Assembly: GCA_963970005.1 (NCBI GenBank) | Contig: CAXAMN010029061.1 | Location: 454,500 to 518,499, forward strand | Length of the DNA: 64,000 bases | Source of the DNA: Durusdinium trenchii | Lineage: Eukaryota; Sar; Dinophyceae; Suessiales; Symbiodiniaceae | Direction of reading: 5' to 3' | In this document: piece after piece, positions 44,063-55,430 of the stretch | Numbering within the stretch: position 1 is the first letter of the stretch | Layout of the letters: every line of letters begins with the position of its first letter | Made by a program: the position numbers and the translations under genes | Notes under the pieces: model-generated | What the model saw: only the letters and a program-made list of their open reading frames with translations | What the model was told of the DNA's origin: nothing | The model's database searches: none

Positions 44063-44460
44063 ATTGATTACCTATTGAATTCCTTTTTGATTTTTTGATT
44101 CCGTTTGAAATCCCTTTGATTGCTGTTCATTACCTGTTGAGTTATTTATTTACTTTGTTGTTTAAAGTTTAATCCCTTAGTATTGTTTTGTCAAACTATT
44201 GCAAATACACTACAAATCTTGAATAATAACCGCCTACAATAGTGTTTGCCCTGTTTGGCTTTGATACTATCATCCCCTGTAATCACGTGTGCGCTTTTCA
44301 TGTTTCATTATTTTTATGTGTGACTTCCCTTTTTTAACATTCGTCGTGGGTTTTATTGATTACCTATTGAATTCCTTTTGGTGTTGATTTCTTTGATTAC
44401 CGTTTAAGCTCTTTATTTAAATTATGTTTTAACTTCCTTCTTAAATCTTATCAAAGTATT
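44063..44460 (+). repeat. AT-rich direct repeats about 292 bp apart
   Basis: ATTGATTACCTATTGAATTC and its downstream T-rich sequence begin at 44064 and again at about 44356. Each is followed by GATTACCGTTT/TTTGATTGCTG, TTATTTA and TTAAATC-like words in order. They may be two copies of an AT-rich dispersed repeat. Confidence 0.5.
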
Positions 44461-47414
44461 GCAAAATCTATTCCACAAAGAGGGTAGCCCAGTACAGAAA
44501 AGCAGCTGACAAGCAGGAAAAGGTAGAAGAGCTGAAAAGCAGGAAAAGGTAGATCGTGGGGGGGTGAGCATGTGTATATATATATATACACGCATGTCTT
44601 TTCTCGACTACGATATCTCAGCCGCAGAGTGATGCAAAGTTGCGTTGTTTTTCCCAACAGTGGCTCTAGTCTGGCACTAGTTCGGCACCAGCTGATTTGA
44701 TACTGGCCTATGTATATTGTGGGTCAAATGGGTTGAAGGACCGCTGAGAACCGACCACAGTGGTTGTCTTTACTTTGATGAGTTGTTTGCAGCCCCAGCT
44801 GAGGAGGACTGTAGCGCTATCATGCGCACCTGCTGAGATGATGGTGTTCCTTTCGGTAATACCACGCTGGCCTCGAGCTGGAAAGAATCACATGCAATCT
44901 ATAGTCACTGTAGCGCCCCACTTACTCCGCCGGCACAATTCTTCACAATCAAGGCTTTGATCAACCGACGCAAAGTTTTGAGGCATGACACAGGAATTTT
45001 AGTGGTTGCATTCACAAGAGAGCTGTACGCCAAGCGCTGCGACAAGAAGAAAGTCTGTCCAAGCTCTCGAAGAGGGATGGGAGCTAGCTGCTAGCAAGAT
45101 CCAACAAGAACCGCCGGCAGCCAGCAGCAGCAAGGAGCCAGTTTCAGTCAAAAGTGAGTGCACTAGCCGCTTTGGCCACAAAACCGATGTGAGGGCTGAG
45201 CATGCATTTATATATATATATATTCATACTTGGAAGCAGAGCTTTGTGGAGTTGCAGGTCAGCGACCTGCTTTTGTGCCACAAGATGTCGATAAACACAG
45301 AAAGTCAAGCACAAAACATTGTTCTGGTGGTGGTAGTTTTGGGCACAAGACTAGTGACTAGTCAGGTTTGCGCCTTTTCGTATCAACTGTTTGACAGAAT
45401 GTACACAATGTGTCCATTTGCTGGGTAGCTCAAGAAACTGCCGTCAGATGAGTATTTCATGCCTCCAGGTTTGGACAGTCTTCGGAAGTTGGGCAACAGC
45501 TTTGTCAGCGATCTTCCTGGTCGCACAGGAGATTCTTTCAATTACACTATGGCCGCGGCCGTGCTAGTGTCGTCAACGCTGTTTAGTAGATTTAGATGTT
45601 CAGAAGTGCAGCTGTAGCTCATTCACATGTGCAGTGGCCTGCGCCAATTTAGCTAGATGCTTGCCAGTCGATTGTCCTCATTGATTTCGGCTATACGTGG
45701 AATGTGCGCCCATTAGCTTGTGCCAGAGATTTGCCTGATTTGCAGTGATGGATGGGTTTGGCCCTTGTTGCTGAGGAAACCTGGTACAAATATGCGTTGG
45801 AGGCAGTTTGAGAATACTTCAACACTAGAAGCCAGTGATGAATTGGTGCAGGCAAGGGGGCGACAAGTGGGTGCAAAGGGCTACAGGCCACATTCTGCCC
45901 TCTGGAGTGTGCTCAAAGTGCGAATTTGTGCTGCAAGTGAATGCGCAGACACGGCTGACACTGCAAGTGAGTGCAGGATGTGGCTTGGTGGAATGCTTTT
46001 GGCGTTCTCGCCTCAAACCTCAAATGAGGTAAGCCAGTGACCAGTTGAGAGTCACGAGGTCCGCTGCCCTAATTCTGGGTCTTGGCCTCATCACCAGTGT
46101 CCACATTTGAGAACTGCTAGAGTACCTCTCTACTGTAAAGGATTGCGCATGTAGACAATGCACCTAACAATTTCCCGGTCAGAGTCACAGAATGAATTAT
46201 TGAGGCGCCTTGAGCATATCAATTTACCTGTTCATTGACTTCAAGGCAGATTTGTTCAGTTGCTAATATATCGATCAGATTAGATCAGATTGCCATGTAC
46301 TGACAATTGTTGACAAACTCAAGGGCATCAATGCTGCGTGTTTGCATCAAGGTTAGAGTATATGAAATGACTCTTGCAGGATGCAAGTAGCAGAGCTGTG
46401 AATGCATGTGCTATGGTGCTGTCCAAGTCTTGGTGATGCTGTTGGTGATGCTTCCTGCTTTGCTGTGGTCACGGTCGTCAGTATAGAGACTTGATGATTG
46501 AGGTCTATCGCTTTGCTCATAGTCAGTATCACAGACTGGTGTGAGCACGGCCATCGTCTTATTATGGCATCACCTTAGCATCGCCCTTGCATGGTCCAAG
46601 CATTCATTGGGTGTTCAGGTGCTCTTCTCACCTCTGCGGTTGTCATGGCGTAACTTCGGCCAGCATTGATACCGTTCTGTGCATAGCCGCAACACCGCTG
46701 CAGAACTGCTTTTGCCATCCCTGCTGAGGTATACAGTTTGGCTCATTTGCGAATGCCTGGCTGTGTCGCCACACGCTTGCATTGCCGCGATTCCACACTA
46801 TGGGTTGCAGGGCTGTTCACACATTAGTGAAGCTTCCTTTTCCGCATCCTTGTGGGACTACACAGGGATAGTTGACCAGAACATTGCTGTTTTGAGATTG
46901 TTTGAGAGGCATCAGTTACATAATATGTTGGTGAGACCTCTTGCAGCTTGAGGCCAAATGAGACTCTTCAGCTCCCAATCTGGGTGCTGCAGCTCAGTCT
47001 TTGCAGATCCTGCTTTGATCGCTGTACTCATTGACACGGTCCTCAAGCAAACAACACCGCGAGCAGACCGCTTTCACTGCCACGGTCAGCTGTCATTTGC
47101 ATTCAACTTGAAAGCTGCAAGGATGAAGTATCATCTTGAGACAATGTCAATGCACCTGCAAGTATAGAGGTTATCACAGCTTGAACGATGCTTTAAAGCT
47201 TGGCATGTTGAGGCTGGCCTCACTTTGTGCTTTTTCTCACTCTTCTCGACCGTTCTTGGCTCCGGATTTCGGTCACAGGAGAAATCCAAGTGGGAGAAGC
47301 TTTACATGTTTGTCAGAAAGTATGTGCCACCTTTTCAAGTCAGGACTCATCTGCCCATCAAAGTGTCGCACACTGAGCTGACACTACTGGCCAATTGACA
47401 TTCAAACATGTATA
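44461..47414. other. No gene seen
   Basis: TATATATATATA at 44576-44590 and 45210-45222. Short open frames on both strands without domain or splice support. Confidence 0.4.
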
Positions 47415-47665
47415 TTACGAAAGCCAGCCGACAGACTAGGCTGGAGTTGTTGGGCGAACGAAGGTGTGGGGGGGGTGGTTCCATAGTGGCACAATTTGGG
47501 TAGGGCGAACCCAGAGCTTGGTGAGGGAGAGCGAAAAAGAGGTGTTGTGATGCAAGTGATGTAATTGACGCCGAGGAGTGCATCATTAGCATCATGAGGG
47601 GCTCAGGAGGCTATTTAAACGATCTTCGACCAGTGGGAGTTCATGTCGAGGACAAGAAAGCGGGT
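47415..47665 (+). repeat. Dispersed repeat family X, copy 1
   Basis: It starts TACGAAAGCCAGCCGA and includes GGGCGAACGAAG, GACGC.GAG.AGTGCATCAT, AGCATCATGA.G.GCTCA and GTCGAGGACA. The same words in the same order occur at 55249-55430, with an insertion of about 60 bases here. Confidence 0.6.
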
Positions 47666-48782
47666 ACAACGGGACGTGAAAAGCGGTTGGAGCTCCTTCA
47701 GGAAAGTGAGATGCACGTCTCCCAACAGTTTGTTTTCTTGTGGCTAGTATGACTTGCCTCCCTTCTCAGGTATATACTATGTAATATAGATATAGGGATG
47801 TCTCATCTCATGAGAGGGTTAGCTAGAGCTTTGCCTTCCACAGCGCTGGTTCATTTGACACTTTTGCCCATTGATTGGTGTACTTGACGGTGTACTTGAG
47901 AAGGTTATATAGTTGAGTGCCCTGGATACATAGTTCATTTCTACAGTAGAAACATAGTTGCATTTGGGATGTTTATGCAATATTCCTGCAAACCAAATTT
48001 CTCCGGTGGGCGTGTGGCAATGTACAACTTCTTTGGGTCCTCCCCTGCGCTTACCGCTTAAGAACCTGCAAGTTGAACGTCTTGTGATGGACGTGACTTT
48101 GTACTTGTCGTGGAGGAATTGCCACTGTTTGTTTGAGTGTCTCAAACGAAAAATTAAAGTTGCTATATTATATCGGAGAGTACTGCAATCCCACGCATCC
48201 TTGCGCCCCTGTGCCGTGCGCAAGAAGACTATACAAGTTCTTGGGAACAGCGGCAAAGAATGTGCTGGGCATGACCTGCACACTAAAGAACAGAGAAGAA
48301 ATGCGTTACGCGTTGATACGCGTTGCATAATTAATGTCTCTTGCAAAGTGCTGAACAGTTTGGGTTCATGGCAATCTGCACCCGAGGCAACCCAGCTGCA
48401 ACAAAAGCCTGATTTCACTGTGAAGATGCCCCAAGCAAAAGTTGCCAAAAGCCAGGTGTAGCTGGCCGAGATGGAGGGCCATGCCCGGGAAGCAGCAGAA
48501 ACCAATGTATTCAACTGTGCCACAGCCCCGTGCAAGTGCTAAAGACATGCAAGCTGACAGAACATGCATTCACAATGGCAACTCTACAGAGATGAATACT
48601 GTAACTGTAAGCCACCTTAAGTTGGAGAGCCGCGAAGACGGTCACCAGTCGACACCGAAAATCTGGGTGGGGAACAAGAGGTTTCGTGGTTCCAGCATTT
48701 GGGTTCCAGGTCGCCAGAAGGTTGCCTGGTGTGTTCTAATGAAGATGGTTATTTTTGTGTTTTTCTTTTTAGCCAGCTCCTA
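47666..48782. other. Overlapping open frames on both strands, no gene called
   Basis: A 238-codon frame (- strand, 48535-47819) and a 167-codon frame (+ strand, 47958-48461) overlap almost completely. Neither shows a domain, periodic composition or splice signals. At most one can be coding, and both may be chance. Confidence 0.35.
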
Positions 48783-48898
48783 TTAATTAAGTAGGCGCCT
48801 ACTCAATCAAGTAAGGAAGAAACTAGTTCGCTACTAGGACGCAGGATAGCTCACGCACTAATGTCTTGGTTCCTAGATTTTTAGGGAAACTTAACATG
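48783..48898 (+). repeat. Dispersed repeat family Y, copy 1
   Basis: It begins TTAATTAAGTAGGCGCCTAC, which contains the perfect 14-bp palindrome AGTAGGCGCCTACT. It ends TTGGTTCCTAGATTTTTAGG then GAAACTTAACATG. Same ends at 63157-63284. Confidence 0.7.
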
Positions 48899-49522
48899 CT
48901 GGTGATTATTTCCAACAATTGCTCATTCAACTCCAGAAATGGTGATGCTTAGGTCCTTGAAAAGTCTTTATCATCTTTATCAGGGATCGGGATCGCTATC
49001 TTCTACAAGTCTCCATCAAATTTGTTGGGGAGAAGATGCTTCAAGAATCCCACAAAACTATGTAGCTAGTCCATCAGTGCATGTCACGTTTGTCATTTCC
49101 TCACAGACTTCCAAATCACTTGTAGGCAGGCGCGAGGTCTCCAAGCCTGATGGAAGTTGAGGCGGGCGAGGCGGGAGTTGTTTCTCTTCTATATACTGTA
49201 AATGACACGAAGGTGAACAGTGAAGGGAGAGCAGAGAATGAACAAATTCAAGATATGCAACACCAAAGTGCAATGAAGCCAGGCAACGTCAACAGCTCCA
49301 CCAGAGGAGGCAGTCAGCTCAACTTTGTTCTGAACATTGACATGACACTGAGTTTTGTCAATCAGGGTGCCGGTGCCAGAATGACTTCTTCAGAGGCGGA
49401 AAGTGCAAAAGACTTTCTTGCCTGAAGGAATGCAAATGATGTGAATGTTGGTAGAGCCTCAATTTGGAGCTTTGGAGTCTTTGGAGTTAAGAAGTTCTTG
49501 TAGCATCTTGTAGCCTCTTTAG

Positions 49523-49652
49523 CTTAATTAAGTAAGGTAGGACAGCCCATGCTTCTTCAAGGAAGCTCCCCCGCCTCAAACTGGGCGGGAGCTTCCTTGA
49601 AGAAGCGCTGGCACTAATGATTTGGTTCCCAGATTTTTGAGTAAACTTAACT
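49523..49652 (+). repeat. Dispersed repeat family Y, copy 2, with an internal perfect hairpin
   Basis: It begins TTAATTAAGTAAGG and ends TTGGTTCCCAGATTTTTGAG. The middle is replaced by a 20-bp perfect inverted repeat (49551-49570 with 49587-49606, GCTTCTTCAAGGAAGCTCCC) around a 16-base loop. Confidence 0.7.
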
Positions 49653-52060
49653 AAGTTGATGCGCCAGGAAGAGGCTTTTCAGCTCCATTCACCCCCCGTG
49701 CTCCATGTTGCAAGAAACAAGTGGCTTTCTACTCTTTCTTTCAACTTTCAACAATAGAGCTCAGAACAGCATCACCATCACTGTTCTCCAAGACTAAGCA
49801 AGTTCTACTGAATGTTGTTGAACAGGCCTGGCAATTTGCGGCGCATTGTGGTGTTCATGCTGCTGCGGCTCTGTACATTGCATCCTCTTTAGCAGCTAGG
49901 ACTGGTTCACCTGTTTCACACACATGGAATTACAACATATAACGAAGGGTTACTGTAACCACCATGCTGCTTGAGGACAGGTCCAACAACCTACGCTTTG
50001 CGGGCATGATTCTTAGCAGGATTTTCGATTAGGGGTGCTTAGGCTGTTCAAGGCAATGTAGTTTTGCCGTAGGAGGTTCTGCCAAATGTGATCATGAGAA
50101 GACTACTCACGAAGGGGTGTTGGCAAAACCCCTAAGCGCCAACCCTACCAACAGGGAGTGGTCTAAGCAACTGTAACTACTTTTGTCAGAGACTGTTTGT
50201 ATGTATTTGTTGCGTTTCACTCGTCTACAGACCAGACTCGAAATCTTCGGTCTTTGATCTACTGGCCTTTCCTGTCCTTCGACTTTGATCGCGGATTCAG
50301 TGCGATCTTGATTCATTTGATGTTTGGCTTGCCATTTGCTGCAGACTGATATTAAGAAAGCCAGACCTTATCAAGCATCAGAGGAAGAACACATCCAATT
50401 TCATGACACCGCAATTGCACGAGTACACTGAGTACACTCACTGATTGACTGCGGGTGCGCTGGGACTTTGCTCACAGGTGTCTGCGGTCTTTATTTCTTT
50501 GGCACTGTATGGATGGTCCCTGGTCGCCCCCAAAGCCTCTTGGCCAAAGCACAGTACGATGTGCTGAATGTAGTGGACTAGATAACCCATCCACACCTCT
50601 TTCTTAGCTGCTTCCTACCCGAGGTTCTCACCAATCGGCGCTTTTGATGCAGTGCAGAGTTCCTTTGTTTGCGTCGTTTGTACCCCCTGATTTTTGCCAA
50701 CCATTTTGCATGATAGGTGAAGGATGTTCTTGTCACAGGGTGTTGGCATGTACAGTAATGGCTGTTTGTAGTGGTCGTGATCTCAAACTGTTTAAACTGG
50801 ATGTTCTTGCTCCAGCGATTCCTAGAGCCCTGTGAACAAGCACGTGAGTGAACCTTTACAAAGAGCAAGAGCAGCTCAGTCTGACCGAGAAGCATTGAGG
50901 CAGCAAATAGTAATCTACTGGTAGTGGCTTGTACATGCCTAAAACTCTTCAAAACTCCTGATAGAATAGTGTATTCAACACTGATTCTAGCGGCTTCTCG
51001 CTATCGAGAATACATTTAGAAGGTCGAATTCCTACGGATGTCCATCGTAGGATTCGTGAGTGGATGATATGACAACGTTGGGTGCTTGGCCTCGCGAAGA
51101 GAAAATCGGTGCTTACAATCATGTGACCAAGCATAGGCTATCTGCTATCTATAACTGATGTCTCAATCGGCTTGATTTGTTCTTCTGATATTTGGAGGCT
51201 TTTATGCCTAGCTATGGTTATTCAAGTGAGTCATCGCAGTGTTGTTTGTAAGATGAGCTGTCAATCTGTGGAAGAGCAACTTTGGCTGCTAGCTCTTTTA
51301 ACATCTTTTAACAACACATGAGAACTGTTCCTGAGGGCAAATGCAGTTTGCAGCTGCCTGGTAAGTGCCTAAGCGCTGCTGACATCATGATTTTGGGGAA
51401 TGTAGAGCGGTTTGAGTGGATCCAGCCAGTTTTGATTTGACTCTTACTCAAGTCTTTGGAAATTGATCAAGGTGCATTTTGGCTGCATCAGTTGCTTTCG
51501 CGGCCAAGACACAGCCTGCTTTGAAGGTGCAATTGGTTCTGAGGGATGGGCCTTCAATTGTTTCTGTGGACTTTGCATGTGCAATCCATCGTCTCTCTTC
51601 CAATCTTGCACTGGACTGCGCAGAGCACCCTCAACATTTAAAGAGTTGATGCATCAATTTGATTGACTTGGCAAATAATGGCAAACATGTTTTGGGATAG
51701 TCAGGCATTCGGGCTGATGTTCAGAGCACGATCTCTACACAGCATGTGCCACATTGTGATTGTATTCGCTCTTATTCTTGGCCTTCGTCAGCGCTGTGTT
51801 AGCATCCAATGTCCTATTGCCGCATATTGCGCTTTCACAAGCTTTTTGCGTGTGCGAAAGGTTTGCTTGAGGGTTCGAAACAAGTGTTTTAACAAAGAAA
51901 TGGAAACATTTGAAACGTTTTGAAGTTTTGCAAAAAGCAATGAGATGCAGTGAACAATGGTGAACGTCAATCGAACTCCAGGCCTTGGTGCAAGATCATG
52001 TGAAGCCCAAGGCACAGCGGCAGACCCGACAGACCCTGTGACACGCCATGCGACACACCA
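49653..52060. other. No gene seen
   Basis: Short frames only. One at 49721-49942 (VVEQAWQFAAHCGVHAAAAL) is unassigned. No repeats longer than the words described elsewhere. Confidence 0.35.
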
Positions 52061-52145
52061 TGCCTAAGAAAAACAACATGAATGTTCGTGTATATCGACG
52101 CCGGATTCGACTCCACGTCTTCAGCGAGTTCGGAGTTCATGGTTC

Positions 52146-52577
52146 ATGGTATTGTCCACTGAGTTTGTCATTTGTTTTGGAGACTGCCAGGACTTGTCTG
52201 AGGAAGAGGTCGTGGAGGCCATGTTGCAGACAATATGGTCCATTGTATTTTCTGGTCATTGTGACTTGCGCCAGGGCGCTCTTGGAGGGAATGTGTCAAT
52301 CGAAAGCCTTGTCATCACTGACAAGAATTCATCTGGAGCCAACACAACGGGTGTGGAATTGGTGCCTGCTGAGCGCTCTGGCACACTGGCTTCGGCCCCA
52401 GCCCCGCTAGGTCTTGATATGGCTCCGGCTCCAGCACCAGCTGCACCACCGCTGGCAGCGCCAGCTCCGGCTCCAGCTCCAGCTCCAGTCATAGCCACTA
52501 CCACAGCAGAGCCTGCACAATCCATTCTTTGGTCATGGTTGCCTTCATTTCTATCGCCCAGCATCTTGGCATTTTGA
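52146..52577 (+). CDS. Possible Ala/Pro-rich exon, function unknown
   Basis: ATG at 52146 opens 143 codons: STEFVICFGDCQDLSEEEVV, AMLQTIWSIVFSGHCD, NVSIESLVITDKNSSGANTT, then Pro-Ala repeats (APAPAPAAPPLAAPAPAPAP) and a hydrophobic tail (WSWLPSFLSPSILAF). Acidic, balanced composition and a Pro-Ala linker suggest a real protein. The opening could also be an exon start after GCCAG at 52189. No family recognised. Confidence 0.35.
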   Translation: MVLSTEFVICFGDCQDLSEEEVVEAMLQTIWSIVFSGHCDLRQGALGGNVSIESLVITDKNSSGANTTGVELVPAERSGTLASAPAPLGLDMAPAPAPAAPPLAAPAPAPAPAPVIATTTAEPAQSILWSWLPSFLSPSILAF

Positions 52578-53455
52578 GTTTCAAATAAAACAAACAAATG
52601 ATGTCAAGGGTACTCGCATGGGAGAAGGGCATAGATTCATTGTTGGGTTTGGACCTGCATTATTCTACCTCAGCGCCCACGAGAACGCACCCCCGGCCCC
52701 ACACATATGAAGTGCGTGATTGCCAGCCAGCCACTTTTGTGCATTTTTCAGTTTTCAGTATCATGTTGAAGAATCAAGTACCCTGAGGCACACCATGAGG
52801 CACCTATGTATTTGCGAGTAACATACTTCAGGAGGAAGAAAGTTTGGTAACAACTTCACTCCAGCATGTCATTGGCATCACTTCTTCTTCCCAATGGAAT
52901 TCCGGCGGATTAGTTTCCACCCTGAACTAAATTATAATACTATAAATGTTCTTGGGGGTGCATCCGCCAGCATTCCCCTGTGTTCCCTGTAGGATTCTAA
53001 GGGGAAAGGGTTGTACGAGCAGGTTATATACTCACACGTTTGTTATATACCAACTTTTGTCCTGGCTGTGTATAACATAACATAGCAAGTATGAGCACAG
53101 ATTGAGAACAGGCGAAAGAGAAAGCTGGATCCATTTGAGGTTTGACTGCGTTGATCAGTCTCGAGTCAAGTGTGATTCCGATCCAAAATATTCCAAAACG
53201 GTCCCATACCATGTCTAAGAGCATGCCACCTGGGAATGCCTGTGGCTTGTCAGTCATGCTTTTGAAGAATGTCAAGTTTGTGGAAATTATCGAGCTAGGA
53301 CCCAAAATCCTTTCCAGAGAGAGGTCTACTATTGACATCTGTCCACTTGTATTTGCTCGGGTAGTGCAAAAAGTGTCTCAATTCATTGAAGTCTTAAGTG
53401 TGAATCAATTCATTGAATCCTTATGTCAAGTTTTGTTTTGTGTTTCGCACCTTCA

Positions 53456-53698
53456 GGTCATTTGTGGGGTTTCATCTTCGGAGCACCGCCTCGGCACACT
53501 CCAGCCACGTTGGCGCAGATCAAAGACCTCGACAAAGCGGTTTTCGCACCTGCTCCAGTGAGACCGCCCAAAGAAGATTCAACCTTTGCACCAGCTCCCC
53601 TGCTAAACTCTTCCAGCACCATCTCCACCTTCCTGCAGCAGCGCCAAGCTCAGCATGTTGCAGGTACACTTTATGGCACACCCAGGATCGGAGGCTAA
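53456..53698 (+). CDS. Possible exon with two FAPAP motifs
   Basis: After the acceptor CACCTTCAG the frame reads HLWGFIFGAPPRHTPATLAQ, IKDLDKAVFAPAPVRPPKED and STFAPAPLLNSSSTISTFLQ, ending at TAA 53696-53698. The Pro-Ala vocabulary is shared with the frame at 52.1-52.6 kb on the same strand, so the two may be exons of one gene. Function unknown. Confidence 0.3.
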   Translation, partial: GHLWGFIFGAPPRHTPATLAQIKDLDKAVFAPAPVRPPKEDSTFAPAPLLNSSSTISTFLQQRQAQHVAGTLYGTPRIGG

Positions 53699-55248
53699 AG
53701 CTCATTCTGACGGCCGAGCCGAGGTTCAAACTGTCGCGGAAGGCATGGCAATCCCAATAACGACTCGAGAGTTCTTGCTCCCTCTCACTGTAATCACTTC
53801 CGTTTCGTTGGGCACAAGATGTTTGAAGTTCTATATATTATGTAGTAGGTCCTAGATTTTGTTGGACATGTTTGGCAAACTGGTGTCGACATGTATTTTC
53901 AGCACAGGATGTCCAAAGAGTTTGAGTTTCGAATTGTCTAGACTTGCGTTTCTCCAGGATGAAGGAGAATGGAGCTGGCTGCTGTGGCTGTGGCCATTTC
54001 AATCTGATGAGCATGCCCGACAGGCAGAACACCAGCTCACGTTCTCACGCGTGTAAAACTTGAGCACTTCACAACGTTTCGAGTTTCGAGGAACCGGCGA
54101 TCGAGGAGCTTCGGGTTGGTGCTCTTGCTGGAGATGTTACAGTGAAGTGTGCCTAGGTACCAATGGTAGGATTGTGCCATTTCTTTCTCCATTGTCTTCA
54201 TTTTTCTCCATGTGTTTGTACAGTCAGTTGCAGTTGGTGCCAGTGCCAGCAGTAGCCCCGAAAAATGACGGCTAGCTAAGGACTCCAAATGTTACCACGT
54301 GTGCCAAGCACTTTTCTGAGCAGTGCAGCATTATGCTTTAGTGTAGTTTCCTTTGGGCACGATCATTTTCACTCTGTGTGTGTGTGTTTGCTGGTTCGCG
54401 TAAAGTCTCATGAACCAAGCTGCAAATGAGGTCATCATGTGACTGTTTTCTTTTTGTCTCCAACGTCTCCAATGACAGTTTCACAAGGCTTGAATGAAGA
54501 ACTCAGCTTCAATTGGACTCTCGGCCTCGCTGAAAGTTTGTAAGACTGTAAGATCTAGCGTTTTGATGCGAATTGAAACCAGCCACCACTGTCAGATACT
54601 GTCAGCGGTTTTGCCCCAACATGAAGTTTCCTCCAGGAGGCTCACTGGAATGAACTTCTCAGTTTACGTGCTTTTGGCTCAAAGCTTACAGTACAGCCCA
54701 TATTCATGTCTTGCATGAGTACTAATCGCTGTTCAACTCAGCCTTCCGAAAGACAGACTTAGAGCTTTTGCTGGTTAAGCTTGAACGAATCATTCCTCAC
54801 TAAGTCACTAAGAATTAGAAGCAACAATGCATCGCGCATGGAGCGATACACGGCTGCTCAATACGCGAAGGACTTTGCCGGCTGGATGTTGATATCATTT
54901 TCAGATGATGTGCTCATGATGAGCCGTTGATTCCCTTGTGATGCCATCTTTCGCACGAAGGCCTCATCTTCATTCGGAAAAACAAGATGCCTTTAATATC
55001 ATTTAATCTTGGGAGGAGGGGTACAAGATGGTACTAGAAATCTACCAAGCAACCTCTGGAACGCACACTGTTGGTTCCACAGCTCTTCTTAAGCCTCATG
55101 TTCACAACAGTGTCATCGCTTTGACAACATTGTCTTCGGGGACGATGCCTCGCCGTGGCAGCTGTTCCAAGTAGAGACAAGTCCACAAGAGCGGACGAGC
55201 GCAAACAAATGAGTTCTGGTCTGAAGCTTCGAGTGCCGCTTTTGCTAC
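53699..55248. other. No gene seen
   Basis: Contains TTTTGGCTCAA at about 54673, an 11-base match to the spliced-leader end, with no gene behind it, and a GT run at 54377-54388. Confidence 0.35.
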
Positions 55249-55430
55249 GAAAGCCAGCCGATAGGCTTGGCTGAGTCCTCGATGGGCGAACGAAGTGAGA
55301 TAGGGTGTGTGGATGCAAATGACGCTGAGTAGTGCATCATTGGCATCATAAAGTGCTCAAGAGATTATTAAAGTGGTCTGCTGAGGTGAGCTGACCAGGT
55401 GCGTGAGTCCAGGTAGAGGACAGGACACTG
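55249..55430 (+). repeat. Dispersed repeat family X, copy 2
   Basis: TACGAAAGCCAGCCGATAGG, GGGCGAACGAAGTGAG, GACGCTGAGTAGTGCATCAT, GGCATCATAAAGTGCTCAAG and GTAGAGGACAGGA; it aligns with 47415-47665. Confidence 0.6.

Noticed and set aside
47819..48535. 238-codon - strand gene
   Set aside because: It overlaps a 167-codon + strand frame, has no domain, and has Cys/Ser/Thr-rich composition like random sequence.
54668..54682. TTTTGGCTCAA as a second spliced-leader relic
   Set aside because: 11 bases only, the next base differs, and no coding sequence follows.
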